A stretch of 64,000 nt of DNA from Myxococcales bacterium (lineage in GTDB: Bacteria > Myxococcota_A > Polyangia > Fen-1088): the NCBI GenBank assembly GCA_022184915.1, contig JAGTJU010000002.1, positions 682,001-746,000 on the forward strand, given 5' to 3'. Below the pieces are notes generated by a model. The model had not been told where the DNA came from, searched no databases, and saw nothing but the letters and a program-made list of their open reading frames with translations. The first letter of the stretch is position 1, and every line of letters begins with the position of its first letter. The position numbers and the translations under genes are program-made. Below are positions 8,564 through 16,378 of this stretch, in pieces.

Positions 8564-10420
8564 ATGCCCGCCCGCTTTGATGCCGACTTGGTCACCCGCC
8601 TTCACCGAGAGGTGGGGGACCTCAAGCGCGATGCCCTCAGCCTCGAGGCCGCGTCGGCCGCGACCCTGGATGTCATTCCCGCAGAGCACCGCGAAAGCGG
8701 CCGGAACCTGCTTCACTACCTGGCCCTTCGTCGCCACGACATCCGCCAGCTGCAGATCGAGCTCAGCCACCTTGGGCTGAGTTCCCTTGGGCGTCTCGAG
8801 GCTCACGTCATGGCCGGGCTTTCGTCGGTCTCGGCCACCCTGTCGCGGCTGGCCCCCTCGCGGCTGCCCACGAGCCCGCCCGCGGCTCCCGAAAACTTTC
8901 AAGACGGGGATGCCCGGCTTCGCAACAACGCGCTGGCCTTATTCGGTCCGCAGCAACGCGAGTACGCGGTGCGGGTCATGGTCACGTTGCCGAGCGCCGC
9001 CGGCACGGACTACGAGCTGGTGCGGGAACTCGTGCGGGCGGGGATGGACGTGGCGCGCATCAACACGGCCCACGACGACGAGGCCACCTGGGCGGCCATG
9101 GTGGTGAACATCCGCAAGGCCGCGCAGGACGTGGGGCGTAGCTGCCGCATCCTGGTCGACCTGGCGGGCCCCAAGCTGCGGACGGGCACTTTGGCCCCCG
9201 GCCCGCGCGTGCTGCGGGTGGCGGTGAGCCGTGACGAGCGCGGCCAGGTGACACGGCCCACCACGGTGGCTCTCGTCCCGAACCGCGCGCCGGCCCCCTC
9301 CGAGGGAGAGCCTACGCTTCCGGTGGCCTCGCTTTTGTTGTCCGAAGCGCAGCCGGGGGACTTCCTCACGTTCACCGATCTCGCGGGCCGCAGCCGGGAG
9401 CTGCGCCTCGTCGAGGTGTCGCTGCACGGGGCCCGCGCGGTGGCTTACCAGGGCTTTTATCTGGAGCCCGGCATGCCCCTCGAGCTCCAGCGCAACGGCA
9501 AGACGATCGCCATGGGCGTGGTGGGCGACATCCCCGCGCGCGTCGCCAGCATCTTGCTTCAGCAAGGGGAAATGCTGGTGCTGACGGGTCCGGATGTCCC
9601 CGGGGAAGGCGCGGTGCAGAACGAAGGCGTGCGCACCCCCGCCCACGTGCCCTGTTCGCTGCCCGAGGTGATGGCGGACGTCGTGCCAGGCGAACGCATC
9701 TTCTTCGACGACGGAAAGATCGCGGGGATCGTGCGGCAGGCCTCGGCCACGCAGCTCGGCATCGAGATCCTGCGCACCCGGCCCGGCGGAGGAAAGCTCG
9801 GCCCGGACAAGGGCATCAACTTGCCCGACACGCGCATCAACCTGCCGGCGCTCACGGAGGAAGACAAGAGCGCTCTTCCTTTCGTCATCCAGCACGCCGA
9901 CATCGTGGGGATGTCTTTCGTGCGCGGCGCCGACGACATCCTTGCGCTGCACGAGGAGCTGGCACGCCGGCACGCAGGGCACCTGGGGATCGTGCTCAAG
10001 ATCGAGACGAAGCAGGGCTTCGAGAACCTGCCGGAGATCTTGCTCACGGGGCTACGGCGGCCGCCGATCGGCGTGATGGTGGCCCGGGGCGACTTGGGGG
10101 TCGAGCTGGGCTTCGAGCGCATGGCCGAGGTCCAAGAGCAGATCCTGTGGCTGTGCGAGGCCGCCCACGTGCCCGTGGTGTGGGCCACGCAGGTGCTCGA
10201 GACCCTCAACAAAAAGGGCATGCCCACCCGGGGCGAGGTAACGGACGCCGCGATGAGCGCCCGGGCGGAGTGCGTGATGTTGAACAAGGGGCCGCACGTG
10301 GTGAAAACGGTGCAGTTCCTGGGAGACATCCTGCTGCGGATGCAGGATCACCATCACAAAAAAACGGCGATGCTGCGCAAACTGAAGGTATCGGAAGGGC
10401 GCTGGGCTCACGATGGGTGA
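8564..10420 (+). CDS. Pyruvate kinase-family protein, long atypical form
   Basis: A 618-residue protein. Residues ~1-130 are an alpha-helical extension with no recognised motif. A pyruvate kinase TIM barrel with an inserted B domain follows: AGMDVARIN with the substrate Arg, VDLAGPKLRTG, FDDGKIAGIV, LKIETKQGFENL with the catalytic Lys, VARGDLGVE for Mg/phosphate and ATQVLETLNKKGMPTRGEVTD. The protein ends soon after the barrel and lacks the usual C-terminal allosteric domain. Nearly all catalytic residues are present, so activity on phosphoenolpyruvate is plausible. The N-terminal addition and missing regulatory domain set it apart from PykF and PykA. It stands alone and converges on the U32 gene with a 6-base gap. 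Confidence 0.85.
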   Translation: MPARFDADLVTRLHREVGDLKRDALSLEAASAATLDVIPAEHRESGRNLLHYLALRRHDIRQLQIELSHLGLSSLGRLEAHVMAGLSSVSATLSRLAPSRLPTSPPAAPENFQDGDARLRNNALALFGPQQREYAVRVMVTLPSAAGTDYELVRELVRAGMDVARINTAHDDEATWAAMVVNIRKAAQDVGRSCRILVDLAGPKLRTGTLAPGPRVLRVAVSRDERGQVTRPTTVALVPNRAPAPSEGEPTLPVASLLLSEAQPGDFLTFTDLAGRSRELRLVEVSLHGARAVAYQGFYLEPGMPLELQRNGKTIAMGVVGDIPARVASILLQQGEMLVLTGPDVPGEGAVQNEGVRTPAHVPCSLPEVMADVVPGERIFFDDGKIAGIVRQASATQLGIEILRTRPGGGKLGPDKGINLPDTRINLPALTEEDKSALPFVIQHADIVGMSFVRGADDILALHEELARRHAGHLGIVLKIETKQGFENLPEILLTGLRRPPIGVMVARGDLGVELGFERMAEVQEQILWLCEAAHVPVVWATQVLETLNKKGMPTRGEVTDAAMSARAECVMLNKGPHVVKTVQFLGDILLRMQDHHHKKTAMLRKLKVSEGRWAHDG

Positions 10421-10426
10421 GCGCGT

Positions 10427-12919
10427 TCAGAGCACCCGCAGCGAGCCGCTCACCACGCCATAGCCACCCGTGGCCTTCAGCGTCTGGCTCAAGGTCTTCC
10501 GGGCGGCGAGGGCCGTCAGGTCTCCGGCGCGCAACGCACGGTAGGTGCGCACGATCGCGGTGGTGTGCTCCGGGCTCTCGCGCACCAACTCGACCCGAAA
10601 CCGCCGCACGCCCGCCTGCGCGAGCGCGGGAAGCCAGGCGGCCGCGCTCTGTGGGGCGGCGTGAAACACGGTGTTGCGACACCCAACGTCCGCTTCCACG
10701 GGATGCTCCATCCCGGCGCGATCCCGCAGCGTCAGCTGGTGGCGCTCGCAAGGCCGGCCACAGGTGCGGTGATCCCGTCCCTCGGAGAGCAGCGCCGCGA
10801 ACACACAGTGTTCCATGTGGAAGAGCGGCATGGGGTGATGCACCACCACCTCCGCGTGAGCCGCGTACGTGCCCGTACACAATGCCTGCAGCTGACGCGC
10901 ATCGAGATCGAAGGAAGGCGTGAAGGCCGAAAGCCCGGCGCGCAAGACCCGTGCGGCCGCCAGGCGGTTCGTGACGTTCAACGAAAAGTCGCCGACGTAT
11001 GCGGGGGCCCCGTCGCTCGGCTCCAGCTCGGCGAGCGCGCCCCAGCCGCGTATGAGCACGCCATCGGGACGAAGCCCTCGCAGGTAGCGATCGATTTTCT
11101 CCTCCCCGGGTTTGCGGATGCGAGGAGGGGCCACGCCCACGAAGCGCGCCCCGTCGGCGCGCAGCTGGCGCAGCGCCTCGCCCGTGCCCGTGAGCTCGAG
11201 AAAGTCGAGGTACACCCCGTCGGCGCCTGCGGTCAGGGCGGCCTGCGCTTGGGGCAAGGTGCGGCACAGCACGAAGAGGCCCGATGCGGCGGCTGCAGGG
11301 GTGGGAGCCTCTTCGGTGGGCGCAGGCCGGGCCGAGGCGCTCGCCACGGGCCAGGTGCGATGTCTACGGGCCAGCAGGTTTTCGACGAGCGCGCGCCGGG
11401 CCCGGTTGAGTGACGAGAAGGGCAGCATCACGCCCGGCGGCCAGTCGACGGTGAGGCTGTCGAGCTGAAAGGGTGAATCGCCGAGACGCTCCAGCTGGGT
11501 TTTGATCGCGTCGAAGGACAGCGGGCGCTCGTGGGCGGGCACGAGGGGCGTATCGCCTTTGACGCTGGCCGAGAGTCCGGAGTCAGTGGTGGCCTCGAAG
11601 ACCGGCAGTTGCCCCACGTGGCCGCGAAGCCGTAGGTGAAGGCCTGTCCGTGGCGCGGCTTTGACCTCCGCTTCGATATCCTTGTGCGTGCGGGGGGCAT
11701 CGCTGCGAAACACCCTGCGGCCCGCCACGGAGGGCGCTCCGTCGAGGCGGACGTCGGGACCTAGCCAGACCAAGACGTCGGCCTCGGCGTGGGCGGACTC
11801 TACCTCGCGGCCCGCCACGAAAAGGCCCCAGATGCGGCCTCCGCGTTCGCCAGCGCCCGCGCGGCCCCCCTCGACGAGCAGACCATCGCCGCGCTGAAGG
11901 TCGCGATGGCTGCGCAGCGCGAGCAGCGTTTTTCCGTGCTGCCGGACAAGGCCGCTTGCGACCCCCACCGCCACGCCCCGGTGTTCACAGTGTCGCCCCT
12001 CGACCAGGCTCTGGTGATCGACGCCCGCGAGGAAGCCCGGGCCCGAGCCCCGCGAATAGGTGGAGGCGGCCAGATCCCGCAGACGCGTGAGGGCGGGACG
12101 AGGCACGGGGCGATCGACAGCCGCGTCGATCGCCGCCCGGTAAAGGCGGGTCGTGGCGGCCACATAGTCGGGACCCTTGAGGCGCCCTTCTATCTTGAAG
12201 CAGCTGATCCCGGCTTCGATGAGTGCGGGGACGAAGGCGCTGGCCTCGAGATCTTGGGGCGACAGCAGGTAGGCCTTGTCGCCGAGGGGCTGCAGCTTGC
12301 CGTCCACGAGCAGATCGTAGGGTAAGCGGCAGGCCTGGGCGCAGGCGCCGCGGTTGGCGCTGCGGCCTCCCAGGGCTTCGCTGGTAAGACACTGCCCGGA
12401 GTACGCCACACACAGAGCGCCGTGAACGAAGACCTCCAGCTCGACCTCGGTCTCTGCGCGGATGGCCGCAATGTCATCGAGCGAGAGCTCGCGCGCCAAC
12501 ACCACACGCCGCGCGCCCAAGGCCTGCGCCCACTTGACCGAGCCGGCGTCGGTGCAGGTCATTTGGGTCGAGGCGTGAAGGGGCAGCTGAGGGGCGATGG
12601 CCTGGCATAGCTCGGCAACGCCCATATCCTGCACGATGACGGCGTCCACGCCCGCCGCGGCGCAGGCGCTGATCACCCCTTCCATCTCTGCCAGCTCGTG
12701 GTCGAACACGAGGGTGTTCAACGTCACGTACCCCTTCGTGTCGTGCGCGTGCACGTGGCGCATCAGCGCGGGCAGCTCGCTCACGTCGAAGTTGTGGGCG
12801 CGTGCCCGGGCGTTGAACGCCTGCAGCCCGAAGTAGACGGCGTCGGCGCCTGCGCGCAGAGCCGCCTCGAGGCAGGCTCGATCTCCAGCGGGGGCCAACA
12901 CGTCCGGGCGGCGTGGCAC
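10427..12919 (-). CDS. Peptidase U32 family protein, RlhA/YegQ-like
   Basis: An 830-residue protein starting with GTG. The N-terminal half is a U32 domain: LAPAGDRACLEAALRAGADAVYFG, then GALCVAYSGQCLTSEALGGRSANRGACAQACR, whose cysteines match the iron-sulfur ligand pattern of the family, then FKIEGRLKGPDYVA. The remainder contains the DUF3656-type insert and a second U32-like barrel (VLCRTLPQAQAALTAGADGVYLDF ... HTCGRPCERHQ). Long U32 proteins such as E. coli RlhA are linked to 23S rRNA C2501 hydroxylation; the peptidase label is historical. No neighbour narrows the function. Confidence 0.85.
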   Translation of the reverse strand: MPRRPDVLAPAGDRACLEAALRAGADAVYFGLQAFNARARAHNFDVSELPALMRHVHAHDTKGYVTLNTLVFDHELAEMEGVISACAAAGVDAVIVQDMGVAELCQAIAPQLPLHASTQMTCTDAGSVKWAQALGARRVVLARELSLDDIAAIRAETEVELEVFVHGALCVAYSGQCLTSEALGGRSANRGACAQACRLPYDLLVDGKLQPLGDKAYLLSPQDLEASAFVPALIEAGISCFKIEGRLKGPDYVAATTRLYRAAIDAAVDRPVPRPALTRLRDLAASTYSRGSGPGFLAGVDHQSLVEGRHCEHRGVAVGVASGLVRQHGKTLLALRSHRDLQRGDGLLVEGGRAGAGERGGRIWGLFVAGREVESAHAEADVLVWLGPDVRLDGAPSVAGRRVFRSDAPRTHKDIEAEVKAAPRTGLHLRLRGHVGQLPVFEATTDSGLSASVKGDTPLVPAHERPLSFDAIKTQLERLGDSPFQLDSLTVDWPPGVMLPFSSLNRARRALVENLLARRHRTWPVASASARPAPTEEAPTPAAAASGLFVLCRTLPQAQAALTAGADGVYLDFLELTGTGEALRQLRADGARFVGVAPPRIRKPGEEKIDRYLRGLRPDGVLIRGWGALAELEPSDGAPAYVGDFSLNVTNRLAAARVLRAGLSAFTPSFDLDARQLQALCTGTYAAHAEVVVHHPMPLFHMEHCVFAALLSEGRDHRTCGRPCERHQLTLRDRAGMEHPVEADVGCRNTVFHAAPQSAAAWLPALAQAGVRRFRVELVRESPEHTTAIVRTYRALRAGDLTALAARKTLSQTLKATGGYGVVSGSLRVL

Positions 12920-12945
12920 GGCCCCACTCTAGCAGGTTCGTCCGC

Positions 12946-13296
12946 CTAGAGACCTCGCCGGTGGGGGCTGCGCAGGCTGTCCTCCGAGGTCGAGAGGCTG
13001 GCCCAGACCACCACGTCGTCGCCGGGCTCGACGATGACGTTGAAGTAGAGGGTTTCCTCGGCCCTGAGGAGCTCGTACATGGGGTCGAAGTCAGTGGCGG
13101 GCATGGCCAGCGCCAGGGTGCCGGCTTCCCGGTTCAAAAAGCCCACCCGCTCGGAAGGGCGTGTGAAGAAGTCGATCACGACGTGCTTGATGTGGGGCAG
13201 ATCGGGATCTTCGATCTCCAGATCCACCGTGCGCACGGCGCCTTCGCGGTGGCCCCGGCAGATCCCCACCTTGTAACTGAGAACGGAAGCAGACAT
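12946..13296 (-). CDS. Small hypothetical protein
   Basis: A 116-residue acidic protein that I do not recognise. The ATG at 13296 is chosen over an in-frame start 60 bases further upstream because it has a good AGGAGA site (in CCAGGAGACTCACG). No signal peptide, membrane segment or cysteine cluster is seen. The sequence alternates charged and hydrophobic residues (VDLEIEDPDLPHIKHVVIDFF), suggesting a small beta-rich cytoplasmic fold. It lies upstream of the U32 gene on the same strand with a 26-base gap, so the two may be cotranscribed. Confidence 0.6.
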   Translation of the reverse strand: MSASVLSYKVGICRGHREGAVRTVDLEIEDPDLPHIKHVVIDFFTRPSERVGFLNREAGTLALAMPATDFDPMYELLRAEETLYFNVIVEPGDDVVVWASLSTSEDSLRSPHRRGL

Positions 13297-13408
13297 CGTG
13301 AGTCTCCTGGTGTTGACGTCGTGGGCGCCCCGCGCCCCTGTCAGTTCAGGCTGCAAAGGCGAAGCCAGGAATCTGCGGGGATTTCCTGCTAGGACCGAGG
13401 TGAATCGG

Positions 13409-13451
13409 GAAAATTCTGCGCGCGAAGGCCCCGCGGCCTCGCAGAATTTTC
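13409..13451. repeat. Strong hairpin in divergent intergenic region
   Basis: GAAAATTCTGCG (13409-13420) and CGCAGAATTTTC (13440-13451) are perfect 12-base inverted arms. Inside, AGGCC (13426-13430) pairs with GGCCT (13435-13439) around the tetraloop CCGC, with a 5-base bulge on the left. It has A-tract and T-tract edges like a bidirectional terminator, yet it lies between two divergent genes where no annotated transcript ends. Confidence 0.7.
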
Positions 13452-13512
13452 AGCCAAAACACACGCGGGGTTCGGGTCACGGCGCCTGGGCCCGCAGGAG
13501 GGACGAGCTGAG

Positions 13513-14475
13513 ATGAACGGACGATTCGACCTGGGCCTTTGGCTGGACCTGGCCTTTTGGAAGCGCATTCTGGAGACGACCGTGCAATGGGCGCTTTCGG
13601 TCCTGCCGTCGGTGCTCCTGGTTCTCGTGGGCGGCTTTGTGGCTCTGCGCGGGGTACGCTTCATCCTGGGTCGGGTCGAGGCGCAGATGCGTCGTCATGG
13701 CAGCGGGGCAGCGGACTCCGGGTTCACGCGGCGGGCCAACACCATCCTGGGCGTCCTGAACTCGGCGCTGAAAGTGACGGTGTGGGCGATGGTGCTGATG
13801 CTCATTCTGGTACAGGTGGGCATCAATGTGGCGCCGCTCATCGCCGGCGCCGGCGTGGTGGGCCTGGCTGTGGGGTTCGGGGCGCAGGAGCTGGTGAGAG
13901 ACGTGATTTCCGGGTTTTTCATCCTGCTCGAGAATCACGTGCGCACGGGCGACGTGGCCATCATCAACGGCACGGGAGGCCTGGTGGAGACGATCGGTTT
14001 GCGTACGATGCAGCTGCGCGACCTGTCGGGCGTGGTGCACGTCTTCCAGAACGGCAAGATAGAGACCCTGGCCAACATGACCAAGGAATGGTCCGCCATG
14101 GTCTTCGACGTGGGCGTGGCCTACAAGGAGGACACGGATGAGGTGGTGGACACCATGAAAGAGGTCGCCGAGGCGTTGCGCGCGGACGAGGCGTACGCGG
14201 CCAAGATCCTGGAGCCGATCGAGATCTTCGGGGTGGATTCGTTTGCGGACAGCGCCGTGGTGATCAAGGCCCGGCTGAAGACGCAGCCCATCGAACAGTG
14301 GGCGGTGGGGCGAGAGTACCGCCGGCGGCTCAAGAAGGCGTTTGACGCCAAGGGCATCGAGATTCCTTTCCCGCAGCGCACGCTCCACATTCCCGCACCG
14401 GAGGCTCTCTTCGGCCCGGGCCTCGCGCGGGGCGGGGCCCCGGAGCCGGGGGCGCCGTCGGTCACGGGCGCTTGA
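13513..14475 (+). CDS. MscS-family mechanosensitive ion channel
   Basis: A 320-residue inner-membrane protein. Three transmembrane segments occupy roughly 12-120. The third, pore-lining helix is Gly/Ala-rich (VNVAPLIAGAGVVGLAVGFGAQELVRDVISGFFIL), followed by the conserved MscS beta domain (GDVAIINGTGGLVETIGLRTMQLRDLSG) and a cytoplasmic alpha/beta domain. The length is close to the E. coli MscS type. It should open under membrane tension during osmotic downshift. GGAGGGA lies upstream of the ATG. The last 14 bases overlap the convergent FMN reductase gene. Confidence 0.9.
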   Translation: MNGRFDLGLWLDLAFWKRILETTVQWALSVLPSVLLVLVGGFVALRGVRFILGRVEAQMRRHGSGAADSGFTRRANTILGVLNSALKVTVWAMVLMLILVQVGINVAPLIAGAGVVGLAVGFGAQELVRDVISGFFILLENHVRTGDVAIINGTGGLVETIGLRTMQLRDLSGVVHVFQNGKIETLANMTKEWSAMVFDVGVAYKEDTDEVVDTMKEVAEALRADEAYAAKILEPIEIFGVDSFADSAVVIKARLKTQPIEQWAVGREYRRRLKKAFDAKGIEIPFPQRTLHIPAPEALFGPGLARGGAPEPGAPSVTGA

Positions 14476-15025
14476 CGAGCTCGACAAAGCCGACGAAGCC
14501 GGAGACGAACTCGCGGACCCGGCTCTCGAGGGCGGCGTCGACCAGGTTCAGATCTTCGTCGAAGGCCTTGCCGGCACCCGACACGAAGAGCCGCGGGCCG
14601 TTCCACAGGTTGACCCCGAGCGCGCGCAACGTGGGCAGCAGGGCCGTTTGGGCCGAGATGGTGCCGCCGCCCCCCGGGGTCGCCCCCGTGAGCGCGAGCG
14701 GCTTGCCCCCGAAGACCCGACCCGCCGCACCCGCGGGGCGTGACAGCCAGTCCAAGGTGTTCTTGAGAAGAGGCGTGAAGCTGGCGTTGTATTCAGGGGT
14801 CACGAGCAAAAGACCGTCCGCGGCCACGATCCGCTCCTGGAGCGCCGTGACGGCCGGGGGCACGCCCGTGTCCGTCTCGGCGTCGCCGTGATAAAGGGGA
14901 ATTTCACCCAGCGCCGCGTCTTCCATGCGAACGCCGTCGGGGGCCAGACGGGCGCATGCCTTGAGCAGGGCCTTGTTGTACGAGCGCGCGCGGGCGCTTC
15001 CCACGATGCCGATGAGGGTCGTCAC
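14462..15025 (-). CDS. NADPH-dependent FMN reductase
   Basis: A 187-residue flavodoxin-fold protein. The phosphate-binding loop is GSARARSYNKALL near the N-terminus, and the family signature TPEYNASFTPLLKNTLDWLSRP lies at about 95-116, followed by the Gly-rich GATPGGGG. Relatives reduce FMN, quinones, azo dyes or chromate using NAD(P)H. It starts with GTG 12 bases after the YihY stop and is the last gene of the long minus-strand run that begins with the type III PKS genes. It might supply reduced flavin or reduce quinones made there, but only position supports this. Confidence 0.85.
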   Translation of the reverse strand: MTTLIGIVGSARARSYNKALLKACARLAPDGVRMEDAALGEIPLYHGDAETDTGVPPAVTALQERIVAADGLLLVTPEYNASFTPLLKNTLDWLSRPAGAAGRVFGGKPLALTGATPGGGGTISAQTALLPTLRALGVNLWNGPRLFVSGAGKAFDEDLNLVDAALESRVREFVSGFVGFVELVKRP

Positions 15026-15037
15026 GGGTCACGCAGC

Positions 15038-16369
15038 TTAGCAGGCGCCCGGGTCGGGGGGCGCGGCCGTCGCCTGGGCCACGCTGATGTCGAGCAGGCT
15101 GCGGCGGGCGTGCTCGGCCCGGGTGAGCCGCGCCTCCACGGGCGACCACAGCGGCGAGTCTGCCAATCGGGCCTCGCAGCGCCGCACCTTCGGGTCGAAG
15201 AGCAGGTCGTCGAGCGCGGCAAGGGAGAGATCGCCGAGGTGCTTCTTGAGAACGTATTCGGTCCCTTCCTTTTGCTCTTGCCCCGTGTCTTCGATGAGAC
15301 CTCGGTCGGTCAAGATCTCGAGGGCGCCGCGACACAGGGGCATGGGCACCCCGGCTGCCGTCGCGATTGACTCGGTGGTGAGGACACGGCCATGCCGGAA
15401 GTGCTCCCAGATCGCCACGACCACCCGGGCGATGACCTTCAGGGTCGGAGGGCCGGGTTCGGGTTCGGGATCGAGGGACAGCCGCGTGACCTCCCCGCGG
15501 GCGCGGCCGTAGGCGGCCCCGAAGAGCACGATGTTCCAGCTCAGGTAGATCCAGATCATGAGGAGCGGCAAGGCGCTCATGGCGCCGTAGATGGCGCTGT
15601 AGTTGCTTGAGGCCCGCGTGGTCCAAAGAAAGCCGGCCTTGGCCACGTTCCAAACAACCGAGGTCACTACGGCCGAAACCGCGGCGTTTTTCCAGGGCAC
15701 GTGCGTATCCGGCACCATCACGTAGACGGCGAAGAACATGAGCGAGATGGAGGCAGGACCCACCAAAGAGAGCAAGAGGCCGGCGATGGTGTGTCCCATC
15801 CACGCGCTCACGATGTCGTTGATGATGGTGGTCGAAAAGGTGATCGAGAGCGCCACGATCGGGGGACCCAGCGTCAGGATGCACCAGTAGATCGCCATGC
15901 GGACGTACAGGGGGCGTCGCAGCCGCACGTTCCACACGCGGTTGAGCGCCTGTTCGATGTTGGTGAGCAAGCCCCCTGCCGAATAGAACAGCACCAAGAG
16001 GCCCACACCCGCGATGGCGCCGCTGTTCACCTGGGTGACGAAGCCTTCGAGCCAATCGGCCACGCGATCGGCGTTGGGGATGGCCAACTGGTCGAAGATG
16101 AAGCCCTCGAGCGGCTCCTGGAGCGCTTGAAAGCCACCGAAGGCCTTGAAGAGGGCGAAGGCCACGGCGAGTAGGGGCACGAGCGACAGCAACGTGTGAT
16201 AAGTGAGGGCGGCCGCGCGGCGGGAGATCTCGTCGTTTTGGATCGAGCGGGCGACCTGAAACACGATGAACACCTCGCGTTTGACGAAGGCCAAGCCGCG
16301 GTGGTTGGCGCTCACCTTGAGCCAGCGCATCAAGCGATCCAGGAGGCGATCTAAAATGTTGGTTGCCAT
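15038..16369 (-). CDS. YihY/BrkB-family membrane protein with winged-helix-like tail
   Basis: A 443-residue protein with about six transmembrane helices between residues ~45 and 290 typical of the YihY/virulence factor BrkB family (SRRAAALTYHTLLSLVPLLAVAFALF near the start; WIYLSWNIVLFGAAYG at the end of the core). The last ~130 residues are cytoplasmic and include a helix-turn-helix-like stretch (GRVLTTESIATAAGVPMPLCRGALEILTDRGLI). The family has no settled biochemical role; roles in the envelope or in lipid or sterol-like transport have been proposed. It follows tamB by 9 bases and probably shares its transcript. Confidence 0.85.
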   Translation of the reverse strand: MATNILDRLLDRLMRWLKVSANHRGLAFVKREVFIVFQVARSIQNDEISRRAAALTYHTLLSLVPLLAVAFALFKAFGGFQALQEPLEGFIFDQLAIPNADRVADWLEGFVTQVNSGAIAGVGLLVLFYSAGGLLTNIEQALNRVWNVRLRRPLYVRMAIYWCILTLGPPIVALSITFSTTIINDIVSAWMGHTIAGLLLSLVGPASISLMFFAVYVMVPDTHVPWKNAAVSAVVTSVVWNVAKAGFLWTTRASSNYSAIYGAMSALPLLMIWIYLSWNIVLFGAAYGRARGEVTRLSLDPEPEPGPPTLKVIARVVVAIWEHFRHGRVLTTESIATAAGVPMPLCRGALEILTDRGLIEDTGQEQKEGTEYVLKKHLGDLSLAALDDLLFDPKVRRCEARLADSPLWSPVEARLTRAEHARRSLLDISVAQATAAPPDPGAC

Positions 16370-16378
16370 GTCGTCTCG

